In this document: in pieces, positions 48,158 to 60,722 of the stretch
Position numbering within the stretch: position 1 is the stretch's first letter
How the letters are laid out: every line of letters begins with the position of its first letter
Origin: Adenanthera pavonina
Lineage: Eukaryota; Streptophyta; Magnoliopsida; Fabales; Fabaceae
Assembly: GCA_026686845.1 (NCBI GenBank)
Contig: JAIVEN010000013.1
Coordinates: 11,738,001 to 11,802,000 of the forward strand
Reading direction: 5' to 3'
Length of the DNA stretch: 64,000 nt
Position numbers and translations under genes: made by a program
The notes under the pieces: model-generated
Told to the model about the DNA's origin: nothing
Database searches by the model: none
Seen by the model: only the letters and a program-made list of their open reading frames with translations

Positions 48158-49414
48158 CTAAAGAAAAGAAATAAAATCTGTTTTACAAGTATGTTTCAAG
48201 GCCAAGAGAAGCAACAAACAATATATGAATAGTACTTGCTTGAGACACATAACTGGAGACAAAGGAAAGTTCATTTTACTGAGAGATAAGAAAGGAGGAA
48301 AAGTTACTTTTAGTGGTGACCAATTTGGCAAGATAGTTGGCATTGAAATTGTGGGAAGAAACCCAGAAACATCAATAGAAGAAGTTCGTTTGTAATAAGA
48401 CTTAACCACAAGTTGCCGAGTGTCAGCCAAACCTATGATAAAGGTAACTTGGTTCTGTTTGATTCCAACTACTGCCGAGTCATTAGAAAAATTGGCCACA
48501 AAGTCATTCTCTAGTCACAGAAAGATGGTAATTGTTATACAGTTGATTTAGATGAATTACCTGCTCCAGACTTAATATGCTTAATCAGTTAAAATGATGA
48601 TAGTTGGCTATGGAATAGGAGACTAGCTCAAGTTAGCATGCATCAATTAAACAAACTTATTAAAAATGAACTTGTTCTTGGATTACTCAACATAACTTTT
48701 GAAAAAGACAGAGAATGTAATGCTTGCCTTAAGGGGAAACAAACAAAGTCCTCATTTAAATCTAAAAATATTGCTCTACAACTAGGTCATTGCAATTATT
48801 TCACATGAATTTGATAGGTCCTAATCGTGTTAAGAGTATTGGTGGTAACTTGTATGTACTTGTTGTAGTAGATGATCATTCCAAATTTACCTAGACCTTA
48901 TTTCTTTCCTTTAAAGATAAAACATTCGAAGCATTCCTGGTCTTAGCTAAGAAAGTCCAAAAAATGGGAAAGGTTGCTTTGTTATGTGTATTAGAACATA
49001 TCATGGTAATGAGTTTGAAAATGCTTAATTTACTGACTATTGTGAAGAGAATGGAATAGAGCACAACTTCTCTACCCCAAGAACATCTTAACAAAATGGA
49101 GTTTTGGAGAGGAAAAATAGAGTACTAGAAGAAATGGCTCATGCAATGTTGAATGAAAAAGGACTGCCAAAATACTTTTTGGCTGATGTAGTGAGAACAG
49201 CATGCTACATGATAAATAGAGCCTATATCAAACCCATTTTTGGCAAAACCCCATATGAGCTATATAAGGGAAAGAAGCCCAACTTCTTTCATGTTTATGT
49301 CCTCGGATGCATCTATTACATGCACAAGAATAGTAAGGACAACTTAGGTAAGTTTGATGTAAAGTCAGATGAATGTATATTTCTTGGCTACTCAAATAGG
49401 AGTAAAATATATAG
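48158..49414 (+). pseudogene. Copia protease and integrase pseudogene, first part
   Basis: A Ser-Thr-Cys-Leu-Arg-His-Ile-Thr-Gly-Asp block (about 48225-48260) is the region right after the Asp-Ser-Gly motif of copia protease. A GAG-pre-integrase segment follows with His-x4-Cys-x2-Cys traces (about 48595-48745), then the integrase core (Leu-Ile-Gly-Pro, about 48805; Val-Val-Asp-Asp, about 48860; Gln-Asn-Gly-Val, 49092; and Glu-Arg-Lys-Asn-Arg-Val-Leu-Glu-Glu, 49105-49135). The open piece 49104-49414 encodes the end of the core. Stops and frameshifts are common before 49100. The copy is split at 49414 by a solo LTR. Confidence 0.8.
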
Positions 49415-51070
49415 TGTTGAATCAAGAAGTTTTGATGATTCCAAATCAACTCTCAAGAGCTTGGAGTAAAAGATATCAAAGATGCACAAAGAGTTCAAAT
49501 GAAGAAATCCTAGAGAAATCTGTGCAAAATTTGTTGTTGGATGTTTAATTATGGGTAAAAGACTTTGATTTGATGAAAAGATGTTTTAGAAAACTTGATT
49601 TTATGTTAAATCATGAAATATTTGAAAAATACCCACCAACAGACGAAGTTTGAAAAGTTTACATTGAACTGTCATATTGGAAATTCGAACTTTAGCTTTG
49701 AAAATTTGAATTTTGAGCTAAAACTGAATAAGTCTGAACAGATGTCTCTCTGACAGACGATTTTTGATTTTCCAAAATTTGAATTTTCATAAGTATTTGA
49801 AAGAAGCTGTTGAGTAACAGACGAACTTTGAGTTTTCAAAATTCGAATTTCAGACAAAATGCAACTTATGAAAACTAAAGAAATTTGTCTGAAACAATGT
49901 CAAAGTTCATCTGAAATCAAGATTATATTGAGTTTCAAAATTGCTCACTGACAGATGAACTTTGAATATGAAAATTCGAATTTCAGAAGCTAAGGTTGAG
50001 TCTGTTACTATGACATGTTGACATAAGAATGACAGTGTTTATAAATTCGAATGTTAAAGTAAGTCTGAAAAGAGGTCTCTCTGACAGATGAACTTCACTC
50101 TTTTAACATTCGAATTTTGAAGTAAATGAACTATTGTGTTGTTTGAGCCTGCTACGGATAGACGAATTTTGGGGTTCTAAAATTCAAATTTCGAGGGCAC
50201 TGTAGCAAATTGAAAATACTGTTCACACTTAACAAAAAAACTTTCTTCTTGAAAATTCGTATGTCACAACATGGAAACACCTTCTAAGTTTCAAAATTCG
50301 AATTTCACTTCATGAACAGACGAACTTCAATATTTCAACGTTGGAAGCTTTAACCTTCGGTTCCTTTAAAATTTTTCTGTTGAGCAACCAAAATTCGAAT
50401 TTCAGTATGTTAGAAGCATTAAATGCGGTTGGTTAATGGATAGTTTTTTAGAGTAACCGTTGGATAACTTCTCCAACGGATAGATTTTGTCTCTAACAGA
50501 CATTTGAGACCTAAATCTATAAATATAATATCATTTGAAGTTATGGGTAACGAATCAAACTTTGTATATACTGAAACTCTGCCAAATCTTCTACTCAAAG
50601 ACTTTTACCCTCTTACTTCAATACTTGTACTTAAACTTTCATATTCACTCTATTCTAGAGAGTTTCATCTTTGTAAACAATCTAATCTTTATTTGGAAGA
50701 TAGATTTTCTTGTGAGGAAATATCACAAGGGTTTGTAAAGCACTTTGTGAAAGTACAGAAAGTGATTGAGTGAGCTCTAGAAACTAGAGCACTGACGTTG
50801 TACTGTGGCATTTTCAAGAAGCCTGTTGAATTCTTGCTGAATAGTGGAAAATTTCAAGTGGTGTCTTGGGGACTGAATGTAGGTCAAGAGAAGAGACCGA
50901 ACCAGGATAAATATCAGAGTTTTCCTTCTCTCTATCACTACTCTTTCATCTTCTTGCTTTACCCTCTGTTTTTCTGTCATACCTTGCTTTCTTCATTGTT
51001 TTTCACTTTGTGCAGAAAATTTTTAATCTTCCCAATTCACCCCCCTTTTAGGAAGTCAGCCTAAATAACA
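49415..51070 (+). mobile_element. Solo copia LTR inserted in the integrase of the copia element
   Basis: The LTR starts TGTTGAATCAAG and ends AAATAACA. It is flanked by perfect 5-bp duplications TATAG (49410-49414 and 51071-51075), and the host coding sequence continues directly across it (Ser-Lys at the left, Arg-Ala-Phe-Asn at the right). It belongs to the same LTR family as the 5' LTR of its host. U3 modules occur at about 49620-50420 and a TATA box at 50517-50526. Confidence 0.88.
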
Positions 51071-51075
51071 TATAG

Positions 51076-52972
51076 AGCATTCAACAAAAGGTCTAAGATA
51101 GTGGAAGAGTCTATGCATGTAGTTTTCATAGAAAATGAAATTGTTTCTAAACCTATCTTAGATAAGGATGAACTAATTTCTAGCTTAAAGAACTTGAACC
51201 TTTCTCGAGAAAATAAAACTAAACCTCAAAAAATATCAAAATCTACTAATGTAGAAGAAGATATTCAGGAGAAAGATATGGAACCTGAAGATAATGAAGA
51301 AAATTCTCAAGAACTCCCTAGAGCTTTGAGATATCAAAAGAGTCATCATATTGATCAAATGATTGGGGATGTTCAAGAGAATGTTAAAACTAGAAGACAA
51401 CTTAGGGATCAAATGAATAATTGTGCATTTATTTCTCAAATTAAACTTGTATGTACTAAAGAAGTTTTAATAGATGAATATTGGACGTTAGCTATGCAAA
51501 AAGAACTGAATCAAATTGAAAGAAATCAAGTTTAGGATTTAGTGTCTAGGCCCAACATTACCGAATTATTTGAACTAAATGGGTATTTAGAAATAAACTT
51601 GATGAATCAGGAACAATAGTTAGAAATAAAGCTAGGTTGGTAACTTAAGGATACAACCAGGAGGAAGGCATAGACTATGAGGAAACTTTTGCTTCAGTTG
51701 CAAGATTAGAAGCAATAAGAATTCTCTTAGCCTATGCATGTATAAAAGACATAATGTTATATCAAATAGATGTAAAGAGTGCTTTTCTGAATGGTTATAT
51801 CACGGAAGAGGTTTATGTTGATCAACCTTCAAGTTTTGAGGACTCAATAAAGCCAAACCATGTATATAAACTGAAAAAAGCTCTTTATGGTTTATAACAG
51901 GCACCCGGAGCATGATATGAAAGACTAAGTAACTTTCTGATTGAAAAAGGATTTAATAAAAGGAAAGTTGATATAACATTGTTTACTAAAAATGAAAACA
52001 AAGATTTACTTATAGTTCAAATTTATGTTGATGATATTATATATATTTGGTGTTACTAATGAATCTTTGTGTAAGAATTTCTCTAAGTTAATATAGAGTG
52101 AATTTGAAATGTCAATGATAGGAGATCTCAACTTTTTCCTTAGGTTACAAATTAAACAATATGATGATGACATCTTCCTGAATCAATCAAAGTATCTGAA
52201 AGAGCTGTTGAAAAAATTTGGAATGAAAAATGTCAAATCAATGGGAACTCCTATGGCCATTTTAACAAAACTTGATATGGATGAAGGAGGAAAGCCATTC
52301 GACATAACTCAATATAGGAGAATGAATAGTTCCCTACTATACCTAACAGCTAGTAGACTTGACATTATGTTCAGTATCTGCATGTGTGCTAAGTTCTAAT
52401 CATGTCCCAAGGGGTCTCATGTAACAACTGTGAAGAGAATATTCAGGTAATTAATTGGAACATCACATATGAGACTCTAGTATCCAAAGGGCAATAAAGA
52501 AGAGTTCATATGATATATTAATGTTGACTTTGCTAGATCCAAAACTGACAAAAAAAGTACAAGTGGAACATGTCAATTTCTGGGAGGATCTCTAGTTTCC
52601 TGGTTCAGTAAGAAACAGAATAGTGTATCTCTCTCCACAGCAGAAGCTAAATATATAGCTATTGGAAGTTGCTATGCTCAAGTTCTTTAGATGAAGCAGC
52701 AACTTGAAGATCTTGAGATGAAGGAAATACCAATTAGATGTGATAATCAAAGTGCCATCAACATCACAAAGAATCCTGTCATACATTCAAGGACAAAACA
52801 CATTGAAGTTAGACATCACTTCATATGGGACCATGTTTTGAAAAAGGATATCATGCTAGAGTTTGTCCCTTCTGATGATCAAATTACTGATATATTGACC
52901 AAACCACTTCTGGAGGACAGATATTGCCAAATCAAAAGAGAATTGGGAATGGTAAATCCCAATGAACTGTAA
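51076..52972 (+). pseudogene. Copia integrase end, reverse transcriptase and RNase H pseudogene
   Basis: The segment starts with the end of integrase and an acidic linker (51101-51535 open). The RT region has a Trp-lacking start (stop at 51533-51535), Gln-Ile-Asp-Val-Lys-Ser-Ala-Phe-Leu-Asn-Gly (about 51760-51800), Leu-Tyr-Gly-Leu with a stop just after, and Tyr-Val-Asp-Asp (52024-52035), then a frameshift. The RNase H part includes Ser-Thr-Ala-Glu-Ala-Lys-Tyr (about 52635-52660), a stop at about 52688, and Thr-Lys-His-Ile-Glu-Val-Arg-His-His (about 52794-52820). It ends Asp-Ile-Leu-Thr-Lys-Pro-Leu. Most defects are TGG-to-TAG/TGA or CAA-to-TAA type changes. Confidence 0.85.
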
Positions 52973-53705
52973 GCAAGCCTTTAACTGAATCTATTTACTT
53001 TCTAAAGTTAAGATATTAAGATTTATACTAACTTAAACTTTGGAATTTCTTTAAAGTATTTTGCAGGTACTCTTCATGAGTTTAAATGATAGAAAAATCA
53101 ATATAATGGAGTAAATCAAACCAGTTTAATCAACAACTACTAAAGAAGACTTGGAAATTCAATTTTTTAGCCCTTATCTATAAGTTCAATAATGTAAAAT
53201 TCATATTTTGGACGCAGTTAGACGAATTTCCATGCTACATTATGTTTTTCAATGAGTTGGCATACTTAAAATTTGAACTTAAGTGCTTAACAGATGCATT
53301 TTAGAGCCTCACATGTTGTTCCAGTATTTTCAGCTCATTTGAAATTCGTCTGTTGCTTAGTTGAAATTTGAATTTTGAATGCTGACTTAAGTGTTGATTG
53401 TGTCTATGTGTTCGACATTCGAATTTTTGGTAATTCAAAATTCACAGTTCAAAAGTTTCTTCACAAAGTATCAAAATATGAATTTTGAATCCTAAAATTC
53501 GTCTGATGAATGTCTCTTACTTGCTTGCCTTCAAATAAAGACCTTAACATTTGAACTTTAGGGGCATGAAATTTGTCTATGGAAGCATCTATAGATATTA
53601 AGTCTCTATTAGAAGAATTTCAAGGCTGAAATTCATCTGTTAAACGTCTCCTTCTTGTTTGCCTCATGATTGAACCCTCAAAATTTGAACTTTGATGACT
53701 CAAAG
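52973..53705 (+). other. 3' non-coding part of the copia element with CAGACGAA/ATTCGAA modules
   Basis: After the RNase H stop the sequence is non-coding. From about 53200 it shows the same AAATTCGTCTGTT and TTCGAATTTT motifs that fill the LTR U3. The Ty3-like LTR at 53706 interrupts it, and it resumes at 57248-57479. Confidence 0.55.
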
Positions 53706-56700
53706 TGTAACACCTTACTTTTTAGACTCATTTTCCAAGACTTAGATTCCTTTTAAGTCTGATTATACTTAATCTTAAGCTTGAATCACATAAGAATGAA
53801 AATCAGAATTTCCAAAATTTTCAGTTATTTTCATATGGTAGTTTTCACTTTGCCGACTAAACTTTGAAAATTCATAACTAATTCTAAAAAAATCATTTCA
53901 TAGTGATTTAAGTCTCTAAAAATAGATAAAAACCTTATATACATGGGAAAAATATGAAATAGAGCATTATATTGACTAATTTATACAGTTTGTTTCTCAA
54001 ACATTTATTGTACATTTGATCATTTTTTCTTCCCCAGGACTTTGGCCTTATATTTAAAAATTCACACCTCACTCTACCCTGAGCCGATTTATGAATTCCT
54101 TATGTCATTGGAAAGCCCTGTGAGTCTAATTTCTAAAACTATTCTTCTTTTATATTTATTCAACTTGTACAGGGCATAACATTAACTTAAATCATAAAGC
54201 ATCAGAATCCAACTCTTACTAGAACAGTTTTGGGAAAACTTACATATCTCTTGTTCTATAACTCCAATTAACTTCAAATCAGTGTCATATGAAACTTGAA
54301 ACATATAAATTTTTGTACCTATATACCACTAAATATTTAGAGCTTTGTACGATTTTATATTAGCTTCTGAATTTTCCAGTACTTACTTTTCATATTTCAG
54401 TTTTACCATTCTTGCCCTGTTTTGAACCCTGACTTAGAAAATTCACCATTAATTGTACACAACTCCAAATGAGGTGAATTAGATGTCATATTAAATCTTG
54501 CGATTCCCTATATCTGGTGTAAAAATACCATAAATCTAATCTCACATTAAGTATAGAACAAGGGCGGATGAAGCAGACACATCTGGAAAAAGACCTGTTT
54601 CAGTCTATATTGCCATTTGCTTACCAAAACCCTTGTAAATGAACTCATTTTGGCATGAAACTTGGTAGAACATAACTTAACATCACAATATTGAGAACTG
54701 GAAATTCTCATGCATTTTCCACAACATTAACATAATAATCACTATTTTACAATTTCATATAAAACAAGGCACAAATAACCATTCACATTATAACATAATA
54801 GCTTGCAACATCATTTCCTTCTTCATGCCTTTTGTTCCTTCCTTAGCTCTTTTGCATTGGTTCTCCCTAGCATGGTTAGTCATTGAAGGGGGGCTGAGAT
54901 TCAAAGAATCTCAGTAGCAATCACCATTCATGCAATCATATTATCACATTAAGCATATCATCATCATAAAACATCATCTGAATACTTTTAAACATTTATG
55001 CTATAATATTTTACAAAAATTTTGGCAGAGTTTCATTTTGTATTTTGGACATCCCGAGGTCTCAAAACCCTCAATTAACTCAGCCAACATTCTCAAAGCA
55101 TCACAATTGATCATAGCAAACAATAGCAAGTCATCAAACTCATTGAAAATCACATGACAATATAAGGGAAGAATAGGTAAATTGCTACCTTCATGCTCTC
55201 TCTCACTCTTCAACTTGATACCAATGCTCCCCCTAGCTTCCTTGGGCTTCTTCAAGTCCTAATGCATTATCAAACAACTACTCAAGCTAATGTTTCCATG
55301 ACTTTCTTTAAAAAAATGTTCATGAAACCCTAATTCTTCAAAAATTCATCAAAAATTCATTCCTAACTCAAAAGTGATGAATTATACCTCTATTCCATGT
55401 AATTTTTCATGAGGAATCCAAATATGGCCTCAGAATTACCAAATTCCATTTCTAACTTGGTTACTGTTCATTCCGAATTAAACTTCAAAAACCTAAAAAG
55501 TTCACTTTCTTAATCTTAAGCTTTTTCATGAAATCATCACTTGTTCCTAAGGTTTTGGACCATGAGGAACTCATTTTTGGCATCAAATCCATGAAATTCC
55601 AACTCTAATCATGAACAGTAACTCGTAAAAAATAAGGGAAATTCAAGAGAAATTACTACACTTTGTTATACAACAAACTACTTGCATATTCAAGCTTTAA
55701 ATGTGTAGTTTAACATTTCCCCCATGTTCTATGGTTTGTAAACTTATTTCCTTGCTAAATCATGTTTGCATGAAACCCTAAGATGGAAAGGAAGCAAACT
55801 AAACCATAGAACATGCTTTAAAACCCATAGATCGTAAGTTTAAGGTGGTAGCATAGAATCTTACCGATTGGTGCTTCAATTTCCCTTTGATTTTTTCTTC
55901 CTTTTTCTCTTCCTTCTTCCTCCCTTTTCTTGCGTTTTTTTCTGGTCTGTTTTAAGGTTCTGATTCACGCATGAATGGTGAGGAAAGAGAAGGGTTTAAA
56001 TGGTTAATTATATGCTTAATCATGGTTAATCAAATCAACTAACCAAAGTTACTTTTATTATTTCTTTTTCTTCTCCTTACTTAGCAAGTTTTCCCAACTT
56101 TTTGAGATGATTGGTTGGCTTCATGGGCTGTAGAAAAAGCACGCATGGGAGAGCTTGAGGTGTCCAAAAATTGCCCAAATTTCCTGATCCAGATATACCT
56201 CAATCCGGATACTTTTTAATCGTATCGAGAAAATCATCTTTACAGTAATTTAGTATTTTTGGGATGCAGGACTATTCTAATTTTATTTTTATATTTTCAT
56301 AATTATCCTGTCTCAAATGGTATCTGTGTATGGCCTATATCCTGACACGGTTTCTTTTTAATCATCGAAAGGGCCCACAGTTACTTTATTGGTTTACTAT
56401 TACTTTTAGACACTCGGCACTGATTATTTCTTTATCCTTGAAAATTAACCCTCAGTGCCATATACCATTGGACTTCTTTCATCGAGGGCTTTATTCTGAT
56501 AGTAATTTTATATATTTACAAAACTACCCCTAACTCGAGGTTAAATTTTAATTTCTGAAACTTTCGGGTTATTACATGTAATTTTCCCTAATACATTTCT
56601 AATACTCATCCCTTGAATTGTTATGACTTTAAGGACATGAATGTCCTTTTCATAATTCTTTGGAGGTAAAAATATAATTTCTCATTTTTTTGTCCAACCG

Positions 56701-57247
56701 GGAAAAATAACCTATTTGTCCTTCTTCACGCTTAACAGTGTCTCTCCGTTTTTTTCAATTCTTCATGCATTTTATAATTTCAACATTTATTCCTTGGGGT
56801 TTAAATGCAATATTCATATTTTTCTTCTAATATGGGAAATGACCATTTTGCCCTTAAGCCGGGTCAAAAATATAATTATCCATTCTTTCGAGCACTTTCT
56901 TGTAATTTCACCCAAAGATCAATTTTTTATTATTTCTCTCACTATTCACACTACAAATTGGTTTATCTCTTCACATGGACCTCCCGGGTACGCAATACTT
57001 ATACCATTGCGCTCAGCTTGGAGCGGGCTTTCATTCAAGTGGTATATTGCATATTTTCAAGGGTGAGTTCTGGAATTAATTTCTGCTAAGGACCTTATGA
57101 AAAATTAAAGACCAAACATAACGTCTTCTGAAAATTAAATGAGAAATTAATTCATTCTAAAACCCGATTATATATAGCATTTTCGTCTCACTTCGTTTCT
57201 CATCTTTTGTTCATTCTATAGCATCCCATAAAAGTTGGGATATTACA
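53706..57247 (-). mobile_element. Large Ty3-like solo LTR (3.5 kb) with perfect 5-bp target duplication
   Basis: CAAAG lies on both sides (53701-53705 and 57248-57252). The plus strand starts TGTAACACC and ends GATATTACA, so both ends are TG...CA. On the minus strand there is a purine-rich leader (about 55890-55960), an orderly CTAGGGTTT-type 5' end, and no repeated ends within. No coding potential was found. The minus orientation is inferred from the purine-rich leader. The plan resembles that of the LTR fragment at 1441. Confidence 0.72.
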
Positions 57248-57479
57248 CAAAGTTTGTCTATTGAAAAGTATATCCATAACTAAGCCTCTAACAAACAAAC
57301 TTTAAGGATGAAAATTCGTCTATTAGACAACTTCTCTGTGATAAGTAGGTAACGTAACCGCTCGAAATTCAAATTTTGGCCCCCAAAATTTGTCTGCTAA
57401 ACAGTTATTTAAGCTAAACCAAAGGGTCATGCTCTGAACAGAGGCAACCCTATTCGTCTTTCTCTCTCAAGGTTGTTCG
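57248..57479 (+). other. Copia 3' non-coding part, continued
   Basis: It resumes the AAATTCGTCT / AAATTCAAATTTTGG modules interrupted at 53705, and ends where the gag-only element begins (57480). Confidence 0.5.
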
Positions 57480-58365
57480 TGATAAGTGAACCCTTATGGA
57501 ACCCATCCAAAGAATCCACTTTGATGCATAAGACACCTGGATCTTTGTGAAATAAGGAACACGAAAACTTAAAAATAGAAATAGCAAGTAGAAAGTAGAA
57601 AAGATATGTTGGTCGAGATAAATTAGAACCCATGAGAATCGGTCTCTTAAACCCTAGTTCCGATGACGCCACAAGAATTGACCAATTCCTTGATAAGTCA
57701 TAGTATTCTCTCTAGCACTCAAAGAATCGGAAGAGGTAACTCACAAAAGTCTTAAACTTTAATCATTCAAAATCTAAAAAATGTGCATGAAAGTTAGCCT
57801 TAAATAGGCAAGGTAAAATCTAACCTAATAAGCCTATAAACCCTAATTAATTTGGGCTTAAGTAATCCTAATAGGATTATGCGACTTTAGACCCAAACAA
57901 CACTCCTATTGGACCTAGGAAACTAGTAAAATAAAATCCTAAAATAAAATAACGAAAATTCATAAGAAAATAAGACCTAAGCCCTTATAAACATGCCAAC
58001 ACATTAATGAAATCACATGTTTGGCACATGACATGTTTATTTACAAGGTGGGCTATCAAAAAGACTACTAATTAACTAATTGGGCTTTAGTAATTAACAA
58101 AGTTCAGCCCATAATTAATAAAAACGAAATTAATACTAATTAAACTCATTAATGTCTAAGTCATATGCTCTTTTAATGAAGCACATGACATTTTAAGTAA
58201 CCTCCTTCAATGGGCTCATCTTGGGCTTGGATCTAAAACTTATATTTTGGAGTTGATGATTTCACTTAAGCTTGGGCTTTATATTCAGCACCTTAATCAA
58301 GTCTTCCAAGCTCTCCATGCTTCGCTCCAAACTCTTGCAATTCATGCCTAGCCTTTATTCTATCA
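57480..58365 (-). repeat. 3' LTR of the gag-only element
   Basis: Starts TGATAAGTGAACCC and ends TTCTATCA on the plus strand. It differs from the partner LTR by scattered substitutions and by lacking an 8-bp insert present near 62143. Confidence 0.88.
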
Positions 58366-58380
58366 TTCCCTCTCTCCTCG
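58366..58380 (-). other. Polypurine tract of the gag-only element
   Basis: On the minus strand CGAGGAGAGAGGGAA lies directly before the 3' LTR, as required for plus-strand priming. Confidence 0.7.
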
Positions 58381-59132
58381 AAAGGATTCGTCCTCAAATC
58401 TCCATAATCTATGTGAAAAGAAAGGGAACGATTAAAAGCATCAAATAGATAACAATGAGTATACTTACCTTTCAGACTTAATTGTTGCTTTGTGGCTTTG
58501 ATCTTCACATTAACTTGGAAGACAATATTCTCCCTTGGTTACAAATTGGCTTTAAATATTCCTCTAAGCTTTTGCAACCAATCTCCAGGATCAAAAATCT
58601 TACTATGCAGTCCATTTGTTTGAATCACATACAACTCATTTTCATGGATTGGAAAACAAGAGCTTGCATCAACCTCACTCAAAAATTGTAACAAATTGCT
58701 AAACATCAATTCAAAACAACAAAACTTAAATGGAACCAAGGTGTTAGCGGATTTATTGGGAATAATATGGGGACAAAAACTTGACACAAATGGACTTAAT
58801 TGAAACCAATGCATGAGATGATGATGGACAATGGTAAGACAAAGATAGAGAAGTAATGACTAAAGAAGTACATACTAACACAAAACCAAAAGAAGGGAAT
58901 GAACTAGAAAGAGAATGGAACATAATAGACTTTTGTGGATGAGATGGGACATAATGCGAACAATGGAGCATGAAAGCACATGACTTATGAAACACACAAG
59001 TAACATAAAACATAAAACAAATAGGGACTACTTCATAAATGCATAGGAAATACAAAAAACTATGATGCTGAGATGGAATGACATAGAAGGATAAACTAGA
59101 GAAAGAATGCACTAAAGTAACAAATGAACTCA

Positions 59133-60722
59133 TTATTGACTCATGCAATTTGGACTCAAAAGAAATTGCGGACTCATACAACAATGATGGATGACATAAT
59201 TTAAAGAAATTAGAAACATAATGAGAAGGAAGAAGAAAACACAATGAAGACACATAAGAAAGATGAGATGAAGAAGGAGTTTTGTACAAACTACTTTAAG
59301 CTCACTTTCACTCTCATTCTTCCTGAAACTCTCTTTTCCTTTTCTCTTTTTCCTCTTTTTCTTCCTCTTTTTCACTGTTTTCTCACTTCTCTTCTCTCTT
59401 ACTCTTTTTACATTCTTTTTATTTCTTTGGACACTTTCTCTCCTACATCTCTCTTTTCTTCTTTCATTTCTACCACTCTCATTTTTCCACTCTAGCTCAC
59501 TCTTCAAGTTCTCATGATTTTCACACAAATGAATACATGGCAATAGCTCATGGGCTTTTTCCAAAACCTGATAACAGTTTCTATCATATCCATTCAAGCT
59601 AATTTCATAGTCTAAATCTCCAATCATCATGTCAATATGCTCAATCTCATCAATGCAATCATAGTATCTAATTTCTAAAGGAATCATACTATTAGCACTA
59701 CTTAAAACTAACATGCTACTATCCAAAGAATTTTCCATCAAATCATTAACAACATATGAAGCATGATTTTTAGCTAAAGGATGCAAACAGTGGTAATTTT
59801 GCTCATAAGCACAAGCAACATTATGAAATTCATCTTCCAATTGTGCTACAACATTATTTTCAATTTGCACACTAGAAGCACAACTAGAATCATCTAAGCC
59901 TTCTAACACAATACTATCAACATCTAGACTAATTCTCTCTTCAAATTTTAGCAAGATATCATGTTCAATCCCATTATCACAATTAATAACATTAAACTCA
60001 TTTGGATTCTCAAGTTCAGCATATCCCAATTCGGTTTCTAATTCAGTTGTTCCCTCACAAGAGATATCATAGATGCAAGCAACATTATTTATCTTACTAG
60101 AATTATCACATGTTAAATCATAAGAGACATTAATATTAGAGTTTTGAGGCTTAGGCATACCTGTAGTGGATTCTCTCATTCCATCATTAGTTGTTGAAAT
60201 AGTAGTAACATCATCCACTCGAGTTACTTTCTCTAAGCAGGAATCACATGAATCTTGGACCACAGGCATTTGCATTTCCTTGGAATATTCAACCATACTT
60301 TTAGCTTTGGATGTCATGTATTTTTTCCTTAAGACTGCTCTCATTTCATTCCATGTTATAATGGAAGGTTCTCCATTCGTAGCTCGTCTAATTTCCATTC
60401 GTTTCCACCAAACAACAACATTTTCACCCAATCGAAGGTAAGCACATTGTGCCTTCTCTATTTCGGAGTAGTTGCAACTTGCGAAGGCTTGTTCAACTTT
60501 TCTTTCCCAATCCAAGTAAACATCAGGATTTTTCTCACCATGAAATAGTGGAATCTTCGGTTTGATGTTGCTAAGAACATCCGTGTGAGCAAGAACCTTT
60601 GGATTATGCCTTGCGTTAGTTTTAGAAGGAAACTCCAAGCGATCCAATTTTGCATTCACTTCCTTAATTTGATCATTGAAAGTCCTTAATAAGGCCTTAA
60701 AATCAACGTCTCTAACAGTCAT
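59133..60722 (-). CDS. Retrotransposon gag-like protein, intact 529-codon ORF
   Basis: The frame is open from ATG at 60722 (a further upstream ATG at 60797 is in frame but encodes a hydrophobic lead unlike gag). Residues about 54-140 are a Ty3-type retrotransposon gag domain with Ile-Pro-Leu-Phe-His-Gly, Tyr-Leu-Asp-Trp-Glu and a Val-Trp-Trp motif (Trp105-Trp106). Residues about 150-410 are acidic and unlike any domain I know, with many Cys, Asp and Asn. Residues 414-476 are a run of Lys/Arg/Glu, and 482-511 are strongly hydrophobic, like a membrane segment. There is no zinc knuckle, protease, RT or integrase. A capsid-like role in packaging RNA of this or a partner element is inferred. The open frame in a landscape of dead elements suggests recent or selected coding capacity. 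Confidence 0.72.
   Translation of the reverse strand: MTVRDVDFKALLRTFNDQIKEVNAKLDRLEFPSKTNARHNPKVLAHTDVLSNIKPKIPLFHGEKNPDVYLDWERKVEQAFASCNYSEIEKAQCAYLRLGENVVVWWKRMEIRRATNGEPSIITWNEMRAVLRKKYMTSKAKSMVEYSKEMQMPVVQDSCDSCLEKVTRVDDVTTISTTNDGMRESTTGMPKPQNSNINVSYDLTCDNSSKINNVACIYDISCEGTTELETELGYAELENPNEFNVINCDNGIEHDILLKFEERISLDVDSIVLEGLDDSSCASSVQIENNVVAQLEDEFHNVACAYEQNYHCLHPLAKNHASYVVNDLMENSLDSSMLVLSSANSMIPLEIRYYDCIDEIEHIDMMIGDLDYEISLNGYDRNCYQVLEKAHELLPCIHLCENHENLKSELEWKNESGRNERRKERCRRESVQRNKKNVKRVREKRSEKTVKKRKKKRKKRKGKESFRKNESESELKVVCTKLLLHLIFLMCLHCVFFFLLIMFLISLNYVIHHCCMSPQFLLSPNCMSQ

Noticed and set aside
49620..50420. Heat-shock-element reading of the ATTCGAAT palindromes in copia U3
   Set aside because: Heat-shock elements need GAA and TTC blocks separated by two bases; here TTC and GAA abut, so the match fails.
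58753..59289. 178-codon minus-strand frame overlapping the end of the gag-only ORF
   Set aside because: Ser/His/Phe-rich low-complexity product in another frame of the 3' non-coding part; no domain or start context.
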